DNA of 5,935 nucleotides. Source: Desulfobacteraceae bacterium. GTDB taxonomy: Bacteria; Desulfobacterota; Desulfobacteria; Desulfobacterales; UBA11574. Position 1 is the stretch's first letter. The number at the start of each line of letters is the position of its first letter. Below the pieces are notes generated by a model. That model worked only from the letters and a program-made list of their open reading frames with translations, made no database searches and had not been told where the DNA came from. The translations under genes and the position numbers were made by a program. The stretch lies in assembly GCA_002868985.1 (NCBI GenBank), contig PKTV01000445.1, positions 1-5,935 on the forward strand, written 5' to 3'. Below, piece after piece: positions 1 through 5,295 of this stretch.

Positions 1-381
1 CCTCTTTATCTCATCATCAATTTTGACCGCCTTGCCTGTGTTTTTATCAGCAAATACAAAAGTCACCTGAGCATCTGCCACAACTGTATCTGTTCCTTTA
101 AACCGGATTTCCTGATAAAACACCGCGCTTTTTCCGCCAATCTTAGTAAGACCGAGATACAGTTCGAGTATATCACCCATGGATGCTGTTTTTCGATAGT
201 TAATATTGATATTGACGACAACAAAGATGATTTCTTTTGCCTGCATCTTCTTTATATCAATATATTTATCTATGACTACCCATCTCGCCTCTTCCATGAA
301 CTCCAGATAGCGCGCATTGTTAACATGCGAAAAAATATCAATATGAAAACCCCGCACTTTGATTTCGCCGCATTGAATCAT
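1..381 (-). CDS. fadM: Acyl-CoA thioesterase, FadM/YbgC type (4HBT hotdog fold), C-terminus cut by window edge
   Basis: This reading frame is open from the ATG at 381 to the window edge, giving 127 codons without a stop. The protein begins MIQCGEIKVRGFHIDIFSHV and continues NNARYLEFMEEARW, then VVVNININYRK near residue 55-65 and VADAQVTFVF near residue 105. From memory, these blocks match E. coli FadM (KVRGYHLDVYQHVNNARYLEFLEEARW, VVVNININYRRP) almost residue for residue. FadM is a cytoplasmic hotdog-fold thioesterase that hydrolyses long-chain acyl-CoA; the Asp in HIDIF is the likely catalytic residue. E. coli FadM is about 132 residues, so only a handful of residues should be missing. A Shine-Dalgarno GGGGAG lies 8 bases before the ATG. 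It follows the universal stress gene by 48 bases on the same strand and is probably co-transcribed with it. The exact substrate in this host is not knowable from sequence. Confidence 0.9.
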   Translation of the reverse strand, partial: MIQCGEIKVRGFHIDIFSHVNNARYLEFMEEARWVVIDKYIDIKKMQAKEIIFVVVNININYRKTASMGDILELYLGLTKIGGKSAVFYQEIRFKGTDTVVADAQVTFVFADKNTGKAVKIDDEIKR

Positions 382-429
382 CTATTCAACTCCCCTGTCT
401 ATGCTTTTCGGATTCGCTTTGATCCGTTT

Positions 430-882
430 CTAAACAGGGACTACCATCACAGGGCACGGTGCATATCCAATAACCTTCTGGGCCACACTGCCCAAAAAAA
501 CCCGCTTAAGTCCGGTCATCCCCCGCGTTCCCATTACGATAAGATCAACATTCTTTTTCTTTGCCTCTTCAACAATAGGCAGATAGGGTTGTGGATCTAA
601 ACGAACAATTGTCTCACATGTCAAATTCTCTTTTTCTACTTTCTTTTTGACTATTTCAAGGAATTTCCTTGTTTTCTTGGCCATCTCTTCCTCTAACTGA
701 GGTGCAATTGCCAACGACTCCGGAAAAAACGCCATAACGCTGATTGCATAGATGACACTATTGCATATCCTTCCCATGCTTATTGCTTGATCCACAATAG
801 CATCCGTAAATTCTGAACCATCAAGAGCGACAAGTATTCTTTCACCTTTCGATATGGGGCATGCTAGTTCGTCTAGTACCAT
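430..882 (-). CDS. Universal stress protein, UspA family, ATP-binding type
   Basis: This 150-residue protein has the length and layout of a single-domain universal stress protein (a cytoplasmic alpha/beta Usp fold, usually dimeric). An N-terminal strand with an Asp, RILVALDGSEF, is at residues 15-25. The C-terminal nucleotide loop G-x2-G-x9-G-S is complete: G118, G121, G131, S132, followed by the PCPVMVVPV final strand. That motif marks the ATP-binding subclass, as in MJ0577, rather than the UspA subclass that does not bind ATP. The ATG at 882 is preceded by AAAGGAGG with 8 bases of spacing, an excellent ribosome binding site, so the start is firm. About 14 residues precede the first strand, a slightly long N-terminus. 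It has its own sigma-70 promoter and is followed by the FadM-type gene after 48 bases. The physiological stress it serves cannot be told from the sequence. Confidence 0.95.
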   Translation of the reverse strand: MVLDELACPISKGERILVALDGSEFTDAIVDQAISMGRICNSVIYAISVMAFFPESLAIAPQLEEEMAKKTRKFLEIVKKKVEKENLTCETIVRLDPQPYLPIVEEAKKKNVDLIVMGTRGMTGLKRVFLGSVAQKVIGYAPCPVMVVPV

Positions 883-921
883 TACAACGTCCTCCTTTTA
901 TAATTTCCAAATAATTCGCCG

Positions 922-951
922 AATATATCCGGGTGGTTAATATCGTGTCAA
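922..951 (-). promoter_or_regulatory. Sigma-70 promoter for the universal stress protein gene
   Basis: On the minus strand a perfect -35 TTGACA (946-951) is followed, after an 18-base spacer, by TATATT (922-927). The predicted transcription start is near 915, leaving a leader of about 33 bases that contains the strong AAAGGAGG site. An 11-base perfect palindrome, ATTCGCCGAAT at 914-924, overlaps the -10 edge and the predicted start and could be an operator, though it is short. Confidence 0.65.
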
Positions 952-1007
952 TCAAATTCTTAAGTCATAGGCTCATTCAACACCATTTTAAACGCTCAGT
1001 TTGGTTT

Positions 1008-1042
1008 AAAAAATGGGGCGTGTTTGCCAACCAAATGACGCC
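1008..1042 (-). terminator. Possible weak terminator downstream of the coiled-coil protein gene
   Basis: Read on the minus strand, GGCGT (1038-1042) can pair with ACGCC (1017-1021) around a 16-base loop, followed closely by CCA and six T (1008-1013). An overlapping inverted pair, TTTGGTT/AACCAAA (1000-1006 and 1029-1035), competes with this fold. Closer to the stop codon is another perfect 6-bp inverted repeat, TTTGAC and GTCAAA (1047-1052 and 1058-1063), with no T tract. The stem is short, so termination efficiency is doubtful. The location, between one unit and the promoter of the next on the same strand, fits a terminator. Confidence 0.3.
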
Positions 1043-1068
1043 TGATTTTGACCGTCTGTCAAACCATC

Positions 1069-1614
1069 TCAATCCAATGACAATTCTTTGGTCAAGACAG
1101 CCTTTTCTTTGTTTAGTATCTCATCAAATCCGTCCATGATATGACCCAGCATTGACAGCCATTCTTTGTCGCTCTCAAGATTCGGAACAACAGCAGAACC
1201 TGAAATAAATCTCTTTTTTGACAGATCCGTTTTAATTTGATCGACTCTTTCTTTAGTAGCAGATTTTACTGCCGATTTGAAATTTTGAAAGATCGTCTCA
1301 AGTCCGGAAAGGTCAAATCCAAAAATTTCACTCAGAAGTTCAAGAAATAATGTATTATCCCGGTCCAACTTAAGGTTATTTAAAAGCAAATCCGCCAGCA
1401 TTTCATCCACATTCAATTCATATGCTATTTTCAAACTGTCCAGTTCTTTTTTCAGGTTATCCTTCTTCAAAAGGTTGTCTTGATATTTTTGAAGCAAACC
1501 TTGAAGCCTTCTGTTGACTTCAATCCGCTTTTGTGCCTCTTTTTCTTCTTGGCTCAGCGTCAGATGCCGGGTCTTTTCCATTACCAGATCAAGGGTGCTT
1601 TTAATCTCACTCAT
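1069..1614 (-). CDS. Hypothetical helical protein with coiled coil
   Basis: I do not recognise a family for this 181-residue protein. It has no signal peptide, membrane segment, cysteine or known catalytic motif. Residues 20-66 are rich in Lys, Glu, Gln and Leu with heptad-like spacing and should form a coiled coil (EEKEAQKR to ELDSLKIA). Residues 70-132 look like further amphipathic helices (LADLLLNNLKL, LFLELLSEIFGF). A break at about 135-146 (RFISGSAVVPN) precedes a final helical segment with EWLSMLGHIMDGF. This suggests a soluble scaffolding or assembly protein, but that is an inference. The ATG at 1614 has AGAGG 6 bases upstream, supporting the start. It lies 45 bases after the YkgJ-type gene on the same strand and probably shares its transcript, so the two proteins may act together. 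Confidence 0.8.
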   Translation of the reverse strand: MSEIKSTLDLVMEKTRHLTLSQEEKEAQKRIEVNRRLQGLLQKYQDNLLKKDNLKKELDSLKIAYELNVDEMLADLLLNNLKLDRDNTLFLELLSEIFGFDLSGLETIFQNFKSAVKSATKERVDQIKTDLSKKRFISGSAVVPNLESDKEWLSMLGHIMDGFDEILNKEKAVLTKELSLD

Positions 1615-1659
1615 TGATTACCTCTACATTATTCCAGCATTCCAATTGGGGCGAAGCCC
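1615..1659 (-). other. Spacer between the YkgJ-type and coiled-coil genes with a small hairpin and a doubled TGGAAT
   Basis: On the minus strand, directly after the TAA of the upstream gene, GGGC-TTC-GCCC (1649-1659) forms a tiny hairpin. It is followed by two copies of TGGAAT at an 8-base interval (plus-strand ATTCCA at 1631-1636 and 1639-1644) and then the AGAGG ribosome binding site of the downstream gene. The hairpin has no T tract and is unlikely to stop transcription. It could be an intercistronic processing or stability element, or a fragment of a dispersed repeat. Confidence 0.35.
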
Positions 1660-2118
1660 TTAGCTTGTTTCGTTGTCCCCCAAGTTACTTTTCACTACAA
1701 CACCCATTGTTGACTGAACAATTTTCAGAATCTTTTCTTTTGAATATAATGTGCCGCAACCGATCCCCGAGCATTCGCTGGACAGACGTCGCCATTTTTT
1801 TACAGAACGTAGATTCTCAAACCAGAACGGATAGGTTTTGCACTGATCGGGACGCACGGGATGAATGGTACACCCGTCATCATAAAAAAAACACCGTCCG
1901 TCTGAATGTTCTTTAATACTATACCCGGCTCTAAACGGGTAGAGATATTTTTCGATGAAAAGTGAAATCTCGACAGAAAGGAATTCGGCAATACGCGGAA
2001 CTTCATCTCTATCGACATAGATTACCCCCGGATCTCCGGTACAGCACACACCACACCGTTGGCATTCGAAATGAAGACCCTGATCAAAAAAATAGGATCT
2101 ATTATATAATTTTTCCAT
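1660..2118 (-). CDS. YkgJ family cysteine-cluster protein (CxxCxxCC)
   Basis: The 152-residue protein carries the signature of the YkgJ/CxxCxxCC family (PF03692 type). C19-x2-C22-x2-C25-C26 sits in FECQRCGVCC. A second block has C76, C83 and C93 (GRCFFYDDGCTIHPVRPDQC followed by KTYPFW), and C116 and C121 lie near the C-terminus. The family is taken to bind zinc or an Fe-S cluster in the cytoplasm. Its molecular role is not settled, although some members sit near rRNA-modification, flagellar or redox genes. An in-frame TAA lies 9 bases upstream of the ATG at 2118, so the start cannot be farther upstream. No Shine-Dalgarno is visible, and the predicted transcript starts only about 12 bases before the ATG, so translation may be nearly leaderless. 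The coiled-coil gene follows after 45 bases. Confidence 0.93.
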   Translation of the reverse strand: MEKLYNRSYFFDQGLHFECQRCGVCCTGDPGVIYVDRDEVPRIAEFLSVEISLFIEKYLYPFRAGYSIKEHSDGRCFFYDDGCTIHPVRPDQCKTYPFWFENLRSVKKWRRLSSECSGIGCGTLYSKEKILKIVQSTMGVVVKSNLGDNETS

Positions 2119-2136
2119 TTTATATTACATTTTTAA

Positions 2137-2165
2137 ATTATGTGAAATCCATTGGCACGTGTCAA
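2137..2165 (-). promoter_or_regulatory. Sigma-70 promoter for the YkgJ-type gene
   Basis: The minus strand has TTGACA (2160-2165), a 17-base spacer and CATAAT (2137-2142). The predicted start is near 2130, giving an untranslated leader of about 12 AT-rich bases without a ribosome binding site. The -35 overlaps an E-box-like palindrome, CACGTG (2156-2161), inside the imperfect dyad TGGCACGTGTCA, which might be a regulator site. Confidence 0.65.
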
Positions 2166-2205
2166 GTTGTATCACAGGCTTCCAAAACCGGGCCAAAGGG
2201 TCTGC

Positions 2206-2234
2206 TTGACATAAAATTTAGGCTTCATTATACT
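2206..2234 (+). promoter_or_regulatory. Sigma-70 promoter for the cupin gene
   Basis: TTGACA (2206-2211), a 17-base spacer and TATACT (2229-2234) form a near-consensus promoter. The predicted start is near 2241, giving a leader of about 67 bases that ends in the AAAGGA ribosome binding site (2295-2300). It faces away from the YkgJ-gene promoter, with about 40 bases between the two -35 boxes. Confidence 0.7.
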
Positions 2235-2307
2235 CTTTACCAATAATTTTCAATGGATTTTGCAAATCGGAACATATTTATGAAACATACCCTAAAAGGA
2301 ACAACAT

Positions 2308-2577
2308 ATGAAAATCAATATCAAGAAACCCACAGATAAAGATCTTGAAGCAAAAGGTGTTTCATCCTGGCCAATATGGGAAAAAGAAATTTCCCGCTTT
2401 GATTGGCACTATGACAGTACTGAAGAATGTTTTCTGCTTGAGGGCAAGGTTGTTGTGGAAACAGAAGATGGGGATCAAGTGAATTTCGAAAAAGGGGATT
2501 TTGTTACATTTCCAAAAGGATTGTCATGTATCTGGGATATTAAAGTACCGGTAAGAAAGCACTATAACTTTAAATAG
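2308..2577 (+). CDS. Small cupin protein, DUF861/Cupin_3 (EutQ-like) type
   Basis: This 89-residue protein is a single small beta-barrel cupin. Residues 32-46 (DWHYDSTEECFLLEG) correspond to cupin motif 1 in the DUF861/Cupin_3 style, where a W-x-Y-D segment and glutamates replace the classical HxH. Residues 60-72 (FEKGDFVTFPKGL) form motif 2, and the ending WDIKVPVRKHY is typical of the family (W-x-V-x-x-P-V-R-K). H34, E39 or E40 and E45 are possible metal ligands. Related domains occur in ureidoglycine aminohydrolases and EutQ-like proteins, but these small stand-alone members have no established substrate. The ATG is preceded by AAAGGA at 7 bases, a good start. It stands alone between a divergent promoter and a hairpin-containing spacer, so context gives no functional clue. 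Confidence 0.92.
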   Translation: MKINIKKPTDKDLEAKGVSSWPIWEKEISRFDWHYDSTEECFLLEGKVVVETEDGDQVNFEKGDFVTFPKGLSCIWDIKVPVRKHYNFK

Positions 2578-2617
2578 TGTCTATTCTTTATCTTTAGGAT
2601 CCTTTAACCTCGAGTTT

Positions 2618-2638
2618 ATGCGGTTTGAAAAAACGCAT
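2618..2638 (+). other. Hairpin after the cupin gene (bulged stem, GAAA loop)
   Basis: ATGCG (2618-2622) and TTT (2624-2626) pair with AAA (2631-2633) and CGCAT (2634-2638). This gives an 8-bp stem with one bulged G (2623) and a GAAA tetraloop. It lies about 40 bases past the cupin stop. No T tract follows, so it is not a standard intrinsic terminator, although it may protect the 3' end of the message. Confidence 0.35.
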
Positions 2639-2668
2639 TATCCACGGAGCGATTTAACAAATGAAACT

Positions 2669-2689
2669 CCCCGCCGCAAGCGGACGGGG
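2669..2689. repeat. GC-rich intergenic palindrome, REP-like
   Basis: CCCCG-CCG (2669-2676), loop CAAG, CGG (2681-2683), one bulged A (2684) and CGGGG (2685-2689) form an 8-bp, strongly GC stem in otherwise AT-rich DNA. It is followed by TATTAAAAATC, not a T run, so it is at best a weak terminator in either direction. The composition contrast and compact form resemble dispersed intergenic palindromes of the REP type. Whether it is repeated in the genome cannot be seen from this window. Confidence 0.45.
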
Positions 2690-2745
2690 TATTAAAAATC
2701 ATAATAAAAAAACCACGACCCCTGAAATAAATAGGCATAGTATAA

Positions 2746-3768
2746 ATGAAACTCGGAATTATCGGTCTTTCCAGATGTGGGAAATCAACCGTATTTGAAG
2801 CATTAACACATAATATTCTCCTCGAAAGCCATAAAGCTAAAAACCGAATCGGCACCATTCATGTCCCTGACAAACGCCTGGATGTGCTCAGTGACATGTA
2901 TAAACCCCCAAAAACCATTTATGCCCGTGTTGAATACTTTCTGCCGGATGTCCTGCGTCAAACAAAAGATCAGAAAATCTGGACCCAGGTCAGAGATTGT
3001 GACGCCCTGATTCATGTGGTGCGCAATTTCGGTGGATACGGATTTGAAGAACCAACCCCCTATCAGGATTTTCAAGCCATCGATCAGGAGCTAATCTTAA
3101 CCGATCTTGTGGTGGTTGAAAAAAAACTGGCGCACATGGGACTCGAGAAACAACGCGGCAAAAAAACTGACCCCGAGGAATTATTACTTTTAAACCGATG
3201 CGTTGAAGCCCTTGAAAAGGAAATACCACTTAGAAAGTTCCCGGACCTTGCATCAGCCCATCTCCTTAAAGGCTTTGCCTTTTTATCCGCAAAACCGATG
3301 CTGGTTCTGTTTAATAACGAAGATGATGATGACGATATTCCTGACATCACAGACTTGACGACCCAAGAAAATTGTATGGTGATAAGGGGTAAACTCGAAC
3401 AAGAGCTTGCCCAGATGTCTGCTGAAGAAGCCGAGGAGTTTTTGACCGAATTCAATATTACAGCATCAGCCATGGACAGGGTGATCCAACGGTCATATGA
3501 ACTTCTTGGGCTTATCTCATTTTTTACTTTGGGAAAAGATGAGGTAAAAGCATGGACCGTAAAAAGAAAGACCCCGGCCATTGACGCGGCAGGCGTCATC
3601 CATACCGATATGGAAAAAGGGTTTATCCGTGCAGAGGTGGTTTCCCACGATGATCTTATATCCGCCGGATCATATCCCGAAGCCAGGAAGTTGGGGAATG
3701 TAAGGTTGGAAGGGAAAACTTACGAAGTTCAGGATGGCGATATCATAGAATTCCGCTTTAATGTTTAA
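2746..3768 (+). CDS. YchF-like GTPase paralog with TGS/DUF933 domain and degenerate switch motifs
   Basis: The 340-residue protein is related to YchF/OLA1 (E. coli YchF is 363 residues), a cytoplasmic, ribosome-associated P-loop NTPase of the Obg superfamily. The P-loop GLSRCGKST is intact at residues 7-15. VPDKRLDVLSDMYKPPK (40-56) and the segment around DCDALIHVVRNF (84-95) match YchF. The YchF switch I segment (NYPF-T-IEPN) is missing, and the switch II block (DIAGLVKGAS, the G3 DxxG) is replaced by EYFLPDVLRQ near residues 63-72. The G4 position reads NNED at 190-193, followed by an acidic DDDD run. The C-terminus (about 257-340: LISFFTLGKDEVKAW, AAGVIHTDMEKGFIRAEV, VQDGDIIEFRFNV) is a canonical TGS/DUF933 domain. 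It may bind nucleotide but hydrolyse it poorly; that is an inference. The ribosome binding site is weak (AGG 10 bases before the ATG). No other Met start fits, since the P-loop begins at residue 7. Confidence 0.93.
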   Translation: MKLGIIGLSRCGKSTVFEALTHNILLESHKAKNRIGTIHVPDKRLDVLSDMYKPPKTIYARVEYFLPDVLRQTKDQKIWTQVRDCDALIHVVRNFGGYGFEEPTPYQDFQAIDQELILTDLVVVEKKLAHMGLEKQRGKKTDPEELLLLNRCVEALEKEIPLRKFPDLASAHLLKGFAFLSAKPMLVLFNNEDDDDDIPDITDLTTQENCMVIRGKLEQELAQMSAEEAEEFLTEFNITASAMDRVIQRSYELLGLISFFTLGKDEVKAWTVKRKTPAIDAAGVIHTDMEKGFIRAEVVSHDDLISAGSYPEARKLGNVRLEGKTYEVQDGDIIEFRFNV

Positions 3769-4053
3769 TCTGCTAAAAATTTAAAATTGTCTTCAAAACG
3801 TCATAACACCCCTATCCCCACCCGATCTTGCACGGGTTTGGTGTATGTAAAACTTTACACAAATCTTATGTACTTTGTCTCATAATATCATTTTGTTTGC
3901 TTCAAATTTCTATAAGCCCCCCCCTTTTTTAAAGTTTTATCTAATTGATTTTACTTTATTTATCATCTTTTTGTTTGGCTGCGCATGGTTTTTGCAAGGA
4001 ATAATGCCATAAGTTGAACGAAAAGTTGCTGAACAAACTTTAATCTTGTTAAA
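3769..4053. other. AT-rich intergenic region with dyads and a C8T6 tract
   Basis: No gene is evident. A two-part hairpin is possible: ACACC (3806-3810) with GGTGT (3840-3844), enclosing ACCCG (3820-3824) with CGGGT (3833-3837). No T run follows, so termination after the YchF-like gene is unproven. An inverted repeat, TGTAAA-AC-TTTACA, occupies 3846-3859 and could be an operator. A homopolymer run of eight C then six T lies at 3917-3930. I find no convincing sigma-70 promoter with correct spacing for the transglycosylase gene downstream; a weak CATAAT at 3881-3886 lacks a good -35. Confidence 0.5.
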
Positions 4054-4674
4054 ATGAAATCTGCCATGAATAAAAAATTAATCATTCAAATATTGGCCGT
4101 AGAACTTGTACGTTCCCTGTTTATTGCTGTAATGATTCTGGGGGTAGCTCTAGTCTCCAATAGCAGTAACCAAATGGTCATGAATCCCCAGTTTTTATCC
4201 AAGATGCATCCCGCACACCAAACGAAACAAGGTCTGCCATCTGTCAGCGGTAGAAAAGCGGAAAATTTATATCACATGTTTATCATCCAAACAGCCAGTC
4301 ACTATCAGATTGATCCAGCCCTCATAAAAGCCATTATTATGGCGGAATCCGGGTACAACACCAGAGCAATTTCCAAAAGAGGGGCGAAAGGTCTTATGCA
4401 GTTGATGCCCGTAACAGCCCAATCATTGGGTGTGGAAGATATTTTCAACCCGCATCAAAACATTACGGGTGGCGTCCAATACTTTAAACAGATGGTGAAC
4501 AGATTCAACGGAGATGTGAAACTGGCCCTGGCAGCATACAATGCAGGAAGTAGAAATGTTAGAAATTACAATGGGGTTCCCCCTTTCAAAGCCACCCACT
4601 CTTATATCAAAAAGGTTTTTAAGTATTATCAAATATACAAGAATCAGATGGGAGAGGAAATAGACAGGGTTTAA
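4054..4674 (+). CDS. Membrane-anchored lytic transglycosylase, SLT domain (GH23)
   Basis: The 206-residue protein has a short basic N-terminus and one hydrophobic segment (about residues 9-35), a signal anchor or uncleaved signal peptide with no lipobox. A linker to about residue 70 is followed by a soluble lytic transglycosylase domain (about 75-195). The catalytic Glu is E98 in IKAIIMAESGYN. GLMQLMP is at 113-119, a structural NP/NI segment is at 132-137, and AYNAG is at 161-165; together these are the family 1 SLT signature. Such enzymes cleave the MurNAc-GlcNAc bond of peptidoglycan in the periplasm, releasing 1,6-anhydro products. The start is uncertain: ATG codons at 4054 and 4066 both lack a clear Shine-Dalgarno, and either keeps the membrane segment. 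The small size suggests an MltE/Slt-like housekeeping or machine-associated enzyme. A LysM membrane protein gene lies 640 bases downstream. Confidence 0.94.
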   Translation: MKSAMNKKLIIQILAVELVRSLFIAVMILGVALVSNSSNQMVMNPQFLSKMHPAHQTKQGLPSVSGRKAENLYHMFIIQTASHYQIDPALIKAIIMAESGYNTRAISKRGAKGLMQLMPVTAQSLGVEDIFNPHQNITGGVQYFKQMVNRFNGDVKLALAAYNAGSRNVRNYNGVPPFKATHSYIKKVFKYYQIYKNQMGEEIDRV

Positions 4675-4754
4675 CCTTTCGAGAAATGTTTTTTGCCGCA
4701 TCGGGAAGACATCATTCAAAATATTATTTAATTTACAGAGAAAGCGAAACACCA

Positions 4755-4889
4755 ATGGCTTTAAATTTCCAAATTATACGTCACCAAATCAAAGCCTCTA
4801 AAATTCGTATATTACTGACATCTTTAAGTATCGCCTTTTTTTTATACATGGGAATTGTTGTCGGATATTTTTATTATTTATCCCCTTAG
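4755..4889 (+). CDS. Possible 44-residue single-span membrane protein
   Basis: The frame is open from an ATG at 4686, but the part before 4755 looks non-coding (FFAASGRHHSKYY-like). I therefore prefer the internal ATG at 4755, which has a weak purine stretch, GAGAAAG, 10 bases upstream. The product has a basic N-terminus (QIIRHQIKASKIR) and then one hydrophobic helix at about residues 19-41 (LLTSLSIAFFLYMGIVVGYF), ending YYLSP. The positive-inside pattern predicts a cytoplasmic N-terminus. It starts 80 bases after the transglycosylase stop on the same strand and could be its partner, which is inference only. I recognise no family, and chance cannot be excluded at this length. Confidence 0.4.
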   Translation: MALNFQIIRHQIKASKIRILLTSLSIAFFLYMGIVVGYFYYLSP

Positions 4890-4923
4890 TTCTTCCCAAC
4901 AAACGCCTTTTTATTTTAGCCTG

Positions 4924-5049
4924 TCATACTCTATAAATGGAATAACTTGAAATCCAAGTTTCGCAATTTTTGTTTTCAGCAACGCCAACAAAACGCAGCA
5001 GGCCAAGTACGTTCTTGGCCATATTGGGTTGTAAGACTTCAATTAACAT
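4924..5049 (-). other. 41-codon minus-strand frame overlapping a hairpin; small ORF or repeat-element remnant
   Basis: From an ATG at 5049 to TGA at 4924-4926 the minus strand encodes 41 residues beginning MLIEVLQPNMAKNVLGLLRF and ending ISSYSIYRV. The frame stays open upstream through GTG and TTG codons to a TGA near 5084. The sequence has a protein-like composition, unlike the AT-rich surroundings, but no Shine-Dalgarno at usable spacing (AAAGG abuts the ATG). The 7-bp hairpin at 5001-5020 lies inside it. I recognise no family. It could be a small gene, a decayed fragment, or part of a dispersed palindromic repeat that happens to be open. Confidence that it is a working gene is low. Confidence 0.25.
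5001..5020. repeat. Perfect 7-bp inverted repeat (hairpin)
   Basis: GGCCAAG (5001-5007), loop TACGTT (5008-5013) and CTTGGCC (5014-5020) form a perfect stem. No T run follows on either strand, so it is not a canonical terminator. It may be a REP-like or MITE-type core. Confidence 0.5.
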
Positions 5050-5200
5050 CCTTTCCGATAATCTGAACACACCCACCAATCAGACCCGATGTAAAACAAC
5101 GGCTATAAACTTACGCATAGAGATCCCTAAGCAGATTTAAAAAAAGAACCGTTCGATTTTACTCACTTTTTTAAATTTCCCGAACACAATATATAGTAAT

Positions 5201-5261
5201 CTATTCTAATAGACCTCAATATATTCTAATTCTATAGAATTATATATAATTTATATATAAT
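5201..5261. promoter_or_regulatory. AT-rich palindrome cluster upstream of the LysM gene
   Basis: Several dyads follow one another. TCTATT-CT-AATAGA spans 5200-5213. TAATTCTATAGAATTA is a perfect 16-base palindrome at 5227-5242. AATTATATATAATT is a 14-base palindrome at 5238-5251, and TTATATATAA at 5251-5260 is another. The 9-mer TATTCTAAT occurs at 5202-5210 and 5222-5230, exactly 20 bases (about two helical turns) apart. The cluster ends just before the predicted -35 of the LysM gene, a plausible place for regulator or nucleoid-protein binding. Low complexity alone produces some AT palindromes, so function is uncertain. Confidence 0.45.
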
Positions 5262-5266
5262 TTTAC

Positions 5267-5295
5267 TTGACATCACACATTTAGAAAATTATGAA
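5267..5295 (+). promoter_or_regulatory. Candidate sigma-70 promoter for the LysM gene
   Basis: A perfect TTGACA (5267-5272), a 17-base spacer and TATGAA (5290-5295; 4 of 6 matches to consensus) are visible. The predicted start near 5302 would leave a very short leader of about 14 bases, just including the AAAGG ribosome binding site. The TATAAT boxes at 5245-5250 and 5256-5261 in the AT-rich cluster are alternatives but lack good -35 partners. Confidence 0.45.

Noticed and set aside
325..600. Plus-strand frame over the FadM and universal stress genes
   Set aside because: It is antisense to two strongly supported genes, and the product has no family resemblance.
933..1139. 68-codon plus-strand frame between two minus-strand genes
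   Set aside because: It runs into the antisense of the coiled-coil gene, lacks a ribosome binding site, and covers the promoter and terminator-like region of the minus-strand genes.
1614..2246. Plus-strand frames across the YkgJ-type gene
   Set aside because: Antisense shadows of a gene with a conserved cysteine pattern; no start signals.
3084..3599. Long minus-strand open frame (171 codons) inside the YchF-like gene
   Set aside because: It lies fully antisense to a gene with clear family motifs, is Ser-rich and low in recognisable structure, and has no ribosome binding site. It is a shadow frame.
4686..4754. Upstream ATG for the small membrane ORF
   Set aside because: The added 23 residues look random, and the basic-then-hydrophobic layout begins at the internal ATG at 4755.
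4423..4755. Minus-strand frame antisense to the transglycosylase
   Set aside because: It overlaps the catalytic domain coding region on the opposite strand and shows no motif or ribosome binding site.
5191..5265. Replication origin or attachment site in the AT-rich region
   Set aside because: No DnaA boxes, iteron array, integrase or tRNA gene is nearby. A regulatory or low-complexity explanation is simpler.
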